NCBI GenBank assembly: GCA_905221605.1
Contig: CAJNDS010000687.1
Coordinates: 18,501-82,500, forward strand
Length of the DNA: 64,000 nt
Origin: Symbiodinium natans
Taxonomy: Eukaryota > Sar > Dinophyceae > Suessiales > Symbiodiniaceae
Reading direction: 5' to 3'
In this document: in pieces, positions 62,325 to 64,000 of the stretch
Layout of the letters: each line of letters opens with the position of its first letter
How positions within the stretch are numbered: the stretch's first letter is position 1
Notes under the pieces: generated by a model
What the model saw: only the letters and a program-made list of their open reading frames with translations
The model's database searches: none
Told to the model about the DNA's origin: nothing
Program-made: the position numbers and the translations under genes

Positions 62325-62390
62325 CCGAGGCTCTGGCCCCAAGGACAGGGAGTTGTCCCGCCAACCCTTCCGCGAGAGCTGCAGGAAGTC
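62325..62390 (-). CDS. Model G, exon 2
   Basis: 66 bp, 22 codons, DFLQLSRKGWRDNSLSLGPE and PR, phase 0-0. Acceptor GATCTGGCCAG, donor GTTTCG. Strong codon bias. Confidence 0.75.
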
Positions 62391-62563
62391 CTGGCCAGAT
62401 CCCTCAACGCCCCCTAAGCCCCCTAAAGGGTTTAGGGTTTAGGGTTCAGGGTTCAGGGTTCAGGGTTTAGGGTTTAGGGTTTAGGGTTTAGGGCCCCCTA
62501 AAGCCCCGAAAGCCCCCCTTAAAACCCACTGTATCGTGACAAGGTCGTGCACTGGATACATAC

Positions 62564-62648
62564 ACACGCATCCTTTTCGCCGAAGTCAACCCGGCAACTG
62601 TATCTGCATGCAGTCATTGGGCACATGGCCGTTGTGGCATTGTGATTA
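62564..62648 (-). CDS. Model G, exon 1 (visible)
   Basis: 85 bp, one base plus 28 codons: NHNATTAMCPMTACRYSCRV and DFGEKDAC. Acceptor GTTGAGAG, donor GTATGT. Four cysteines (CPMTACRYSC and AC). Ends in phase 0, as exon 2 requires. Unrecognised. Confidence 0.7.
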
Positions 62649-62764
62649 CTCTCAACACTGTCAAACCCGATAGGACAAGGCTATTTGCACAAAAGTTTCC
62701 CTGAACCCTAAACCCCAAACCCCAAATCCCAAACCCTAAACCCTAAACCCTAAACTGCCCAAAC

Positions 62765-62830
62765 CCATCGGCCGGCTCCTCCCATCGAGCTCGGGAGATC
62801 CCTTCAATGAGGCTGCCAGAACCTTCGGCG
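62765..62830 (-). CDS. Exon, probably upstream in model G
   Basis: 66 bp: PKVLAASLKGSPELDGRSRP and M with extra bases. Acceptor GTTAATCAAG, donor GTTTGG. The phase link to 62,648 is ambiguous because of the G-run at the donor. Confidence 0.6.
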
Positions 62831-62868
62831 CTTGATTAACTCCAACTCTAAACTGCGTCAATGCCCGC

Positions 62869-63130
62869 CTTGGTAGCCCAGCCAGCAGTACTTGGAGGTT
62901 CATGGTACTTAGTAACCAATTATAACTGTACCTACAACCCACTTGTAAGCCCCTTAAGTGCCCTAATATGGTTTATAAGTACAGTTATAAGTACAGTTAT
63001 AATTGGTTAATAAGTGCCATGAACCTCCAAGTAACCATATTGCAACAAGGGCACCCTTTTGGGGATTGGTTACTTTATGAGGGAACCCAGAACCCAAAAA
63101 AAGGGAAAGGGGTACCACTCGGCCACCAGG
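62869..63130. mobile_element. Family 6 element interrupted by family 1
   Basis: CTTGGTAGCCCAG at the left and the GGTTACTTTATGAGGGAACC core plus GGCCACCAGG at the right belong to family 6. The family 1 element at 62,889-63,033 sits inside it. Confidence 0.6.
62889..63033. mobile_element. Family 1 element, nested
   Basis: TACTTGGAGGTTCATGGTAC at the left and its complement at the right; about 145 bp. TA on both sides. The related sequence at 45,935-45,960 (CTTGGTAGCCCAGTAACCAT) reads like an empty site with one TA. Confidence 0.8.
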
Positions 63131-63252
63131 CCGCGGTTAGGGTTGAATCAGTATCAAACGACTGCCAGCTGGTGATCTAGCACACAGGACAGGTACAGGA
63201 GGGTAGGTGCTGTTTGCTTTAATGCAGCCTTCGTAAAGGCGGTATAGGGTTT

Positions 63253-63423
63253 CTAGTTGTAAAATATTTCGTGAATACTTATTACAAAACATGGCAATTT
63301 CATACCTAAAGTCTTTTGAGATGAACTTGGACGTTGAATATCTGTTGTACTTACATTGGCACCCATTATCTCTAACACACGACTTTGAATATCTTTATCT
63401 GTTATTCGTTCAATAGTAGTGGC
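63253..63423 (-). CDS. AT-rich terminal exon
   Basis: 57 codons with stop: [20 protein letters not shown] and [20 protein letters not shown], ending IHEIFYN. The acceptor is a TTTAG of the CCCTAAA block. Codons mostly end in A or T, unlike every other exon here. A GTAAGT inside (after GAN) is an alternative donor. Unrecognised; possibly of different origin. Confidence 0.5.
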   Translation of the reverse strand, partial: ATTIERITDKDIQSRVLEIMGANVSTTDIQRPSSSQKTLGMKLPCFVISIHEIFYN

Positions 63424-63505
63424 CTAAACCCTAAACCCTAAACCCTAAACCCTAAACCCTAAACCCTAAACCCTAAACCCTAAACCCTAAACCCTAAACC
63501 CTAAA
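63423..63505 (-). repeat. CCCTAAA array
   Basis: About 11 perfect units. Confidence 0.95.
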
Positions 63506-63533
63506 GAAGACTCTTGAAAAGGAAGGTACTCAC

Positions 63534-63608
63534 CTGGAGACTTCCCAGCAGAGTTCTGCAGGCCTTGGCCCCCTGGAACCTAGCGGTTCTTACGTCGCCT
63601 GCAAACAT
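63534..63608 (-). CDS. Exon with both splice sites
   Basis: 75 bp, 25 codons, MFAGDVRTARFQGAKACRTL and LGSLQ, phase 0-0. Acceptor ATGATCCCAAG, perfect donor GTGAGT. Unrecognised. Confidence 0.75.
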
Positions 63609-63658
63609 CTTGGGATCATGAAGTCGCTCTGTCTGTGAAGAGCCAAGAAGATAGAGAG

Positions 63659-63750
63659 TTTAGGGTTTAGGGTTTAGGGTTTAGGGTTTAGGGTTTAGGG
63701 TTTAGGGTTTAGGGTTTAGGGTTTAGGGTTTAGGGTTTAGGGTTTAGGGC
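63659..63750 (+). repeat. TTTAGGG array
   Basis: About 13 perfect units. Confidence 0.95.
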
Positions 63751-64000
63751 TTTCCAGGGCTTTTTCGGGCTCCTCTACAAATGCTTGGCGCGGGACTTGG
63801 CGTCTTGATCTCATCTTGTCTGATACTCTCAAAGACGCGGGATTGGACCTGTGGCTCATATCACACATGCATCAACAGCCATGAATTTTGGGTTTTAGAC
63901 TTTAGGGTTTAGGGTTTGGGGTTTTAGGTTTAGGGTTTAGGGTTTAGGGTTTAGGGTGTCACTTAGGGTTTAGGGCAACAAGTACATCTGCCTCCTGCGC

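Larger units (their letters stand above)
1..64000. repeat. Dispersed interstitial telomere-like repeats (TTTAGGG/CCCTAAA)
   Basis: Blocks of TTTAGGG or CCCTAAA, with variants TTTCGGG, GTTTGGG, TTCAGGG, TTTAGGGG and CTTAGGG, recur every few hundred bases in both orientations from one end of the window to the other. Only about 30.0-35.2 kb, 46.2-51.0 kb and 54.2-57.9 kb lack them. The dominant order on the plus strand is CCCTAAA, then a GC-rich exon-like island, then TTTAGGG. TTTAGGG is the telomere repeat of plants and many algae and alveolates. Because the blocks are scattered and flip orientation, they are interstitial copies and not a chromosome end. Confidence 0.95.

Noticed and set aside
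1-64000. The window as a chromosome end (true telomere)
   Set aside because: Blocks are short, scattered and in both orientations, with unique sequence on both sides throughout.

Overview
This is nuclear DNA of a eukaryote, most likely a dinoflagellate or a related alveolate/alga with Arabidopsis-type telomere repeats. It is not prokaryotic: there are no operons, no long genes and no ribosome-binding sites. TTTAGGG/CCCTAAA blocks, from one copy to over 30, occur in both orientations every few hundred bases across nearly all 64 kb. Between them lie GC-rich islands of about 40-250 bp. Many read as short internal exons: G/C-ending codons, an AG at the 5' edge, a GT at the 3' edge and phases that join.

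The best gene models are on the minus strand: A, seven exons, 27,876 to 26,024, ending in a stop; B, four exons, 29,922 to 28,937; C, four exons, 23,085 to 22,102; D, three exons, 21,124 to 20,412; E, 12,199 to 11,955; F, 52,188 to 51,878; G, 62,648 to 62,325; H, 298 to 10; I, 1,108 to 628. Many single exons lie between them. No protein family was recognised with confidence. Models A-I are spliced by eye, and antisense frames are often open too, so strand is uncertain for isolated exons. Plus-strand exons are fewer (for example 58,778-58,995).

Introns often start inside the telomere-like repeat (GTTTAGGG as donor) and often end in CCCTAAA next to the AG. Some short introns are almost nothing else. 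At least six families of small inverted-repeat (MITE-like) elements sit in introns or spacers. In some places their ends lie at, or supply, splice acceptors, which resembles introners.

Layout: 1-30 kb, exon islands in telomere-like repeats with MITEs; 30-35.2 kb, a block without telomere repeats, holding one long exon, a degenerate minisatellite, a 323-bp direct duplication and a 62-bp tandem repeat; 35-46 kb, islands and repeats again; 46.2-51.1 kb, two adjacent satellite arrays (288-bp x ~10.5 and 142-bp x 12); 51-54 kb, islands; 54.2-57.8 kb, palindromic and tandem repeats and CT-rich DNA; 57.8-64 kb, islands and repeats.
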